From the NCBI RefSeq assembly GCF_023516715.1, contig NZ_JAMGSI010000002.1, forward strand, positions 868,001 to 932,000: a stretch of 64,000 nt of DNA. Direction: 5' to 3'. This document shows positions 63,459-64,000 of this stretch, piece after piece. Position 1 is the stretch's first letter; each line of letters opens with the position of its first letter. Source of the DNA: Akkermansia massiliensis (GTDB taxonomy: Bacteria; Verrucomicrobiota; Verrucomicrobiia; Verrucomicrobiales; Akkermansiaceae). The translations under genes and the position numbers were made by a program. The notes under the pieces are model-generated. The model did not search any database. It was not told the origin of the DNA and saw only the letters and a list, made by a program, of their open reading frames with translations.

Positions 63459-64000
63459 TTAGAGCGGTTTGAGCGTGGAATCCTCCAGCCGGAAGGACGG
63501 CAGGGGGCACGGGGTATCGTGCAGCCAGTCCAGATGGGTGGTGGTGATGAGGCTTTGCGCGTCCGCCGGGAGCGATTGCAGAAAGGCCACCCGGCGCGTG
63601 GGGTCCAGCTCCCCGAAGACGTCGTCAATCAGGTGGATGGGCGTATGCCCCGTTTCTTCCGTGAGCAGGGAGGATTGGGCCAGCTTCATGGAGATGGCGA
63701 TGGTGCGCTGCTGCCCTTCAGAGGCGAACTGTGCGGCGCTCCTGCCGTTCAGCGTGATGTCCAGGTCGTCCCGGTGGGGGCCGTTCTGGGTTTGCCCGTA
63801 CCGGATGTCCCGGTCCACGGCGGCGCACAGCCGTTCATACAGGTCCCCTTCCTCCGAGGCGCGGTAGGCCACGGCCACCTGTTCCTCCCGTTCGCCGATG
63901 CTGCGGTAGGCGAGGGTGATGTGGGGGGCCAGCAGCGTCAGCAGGCTGGCGCGCAGGCTTTTCAGTTCCGTGCCGTGCAGGGCCAGCTGGCGCGTGTAGG
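63459..64000 (-). CDS. recF: RecF, C-terminal part (cut by window end)
   Basis: The frame is open to base 64000, so the ATP-binding N-terminus with Walker A is outside. Seen are the RecF signature region GPHRDDLDITLNGRSAAQFA, SEGQQRTIAISMKLAQ (the ABC signature), Walker B IHLIDDVFGELD and the H-loop region ITTTHLDWL. RecF loads RecA at single-strand gaps with RecO and RecR. It ends 57 bp from the converging flavin reductase gene. Confidence 0.93.
   Translation of the reverse strand, partial: YTRQLALHGTELKSLRASLLTLLAPHITLAYRSIGEREEQVAVAYRASEEGDLYERLCAAVDRDIRYGQTQNGPHRDDLDITLNGRSAAQFASEGQQRTIAISMKLAQSSLLTEETGHTPIHLIDDVFGELDPTRRVAFLQSLPADAQSLITTTHLDWLHDTPCPLPSFRLEDSTLKPL

Overview
The window reads as a chromosome segment of a mucin-degrading Verrucomicrobiota bacterium, most likely Akkermansia (A. 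muciniphila or a close relative). This is inferred from gene content: a secreted GH20 hexosaminidase, an M60 mucinase-type metallopeptidase, a SASA-type sialate O-acetylesterase-like protein and a five-Asp-box GH33 sialidase. They lie among housekeeping genes (fabH, ruvB, nadE, carB, holB, hisI, lptE-like, rsmI, rnc, recF) of fairly high GC. No database search was possible, so the species name is an inference.

Layout. 1-7.9 kb is core genome: two GT2 glycosyltransferases (the first cut by the window edge), a CysJ-like reductase, fabH, ruvB and a GH20 hexosaminidase. 7976-8065 is tRNA-Ser(GGA). A mobile element of about 23 kb is inserted at its 3' end. The element is bounded by a 21-bp direct repeat (8047-8067 and 31048-31068, one mismatch), and both ends carry matching arrays of GGGTACA sites. 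It encodes a tyrosine integrase, an SF3-type helicase plus CHC2/Toprim primase, DNA-binding proteins, a five-gene membrane operon with GYF_2/DUF4339 domains, and a very AT-rich four-gene operon (GHKL ATPase/kinase, receiver, HNH nuclease, adenine-type methyltransferase). It also carries a chain of micro-genes with a DUF932 protein, an AbiE type IV toxin-antitoxin pair and a possible recombination accessory protein. No relaxase, coupling protein or phage structural gene is visible, so it looks like a self-integrating, replicating but not self-transmissible island carrying defence cargo.

Just beyond the right attachment site (31.2-35.9 kb) is a second AT-rich block: a three-gene ABC-3C conflict system (Mrr-like nuclease protein, small middle component, Rad50-like ATPase with zinc hook), a zinc-finger/HNH-like protein and a broken gene. 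From 36.4 to 43 kb is a mucin and sialic-acid module (M60 peptidase, IS481-type transposase remnant, DUF2254 membrane protein, SASA esterase, sialidase). From 44.4 kb to the end is dense core genome. It runs from a guanidinium-type SMR exporter and NAD synthetase, through a PP2C phosphatase, carB, a hypoxanthine-DNA glycosylase-like protein, holB, hisI, a TPR lipoprotein, an LptE-like protein and rsmI, to a phosphate-selective porin, rnc and recF (cut by the window end).

How the parts relate. The GH20, M60, SASA and GH33 products are all predicted to be exported and together would remove sialic acid, its O-acetyl groups, GlcNAc/GalNAc and the peptide backbone of mucin. The element's cargo is mainly defence-like, and the most novel-looking piece is the methyltransferase-HNH-receiver-GHKL operon. 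That operon resembles a restriction-modification system with a two-component signalling layer.
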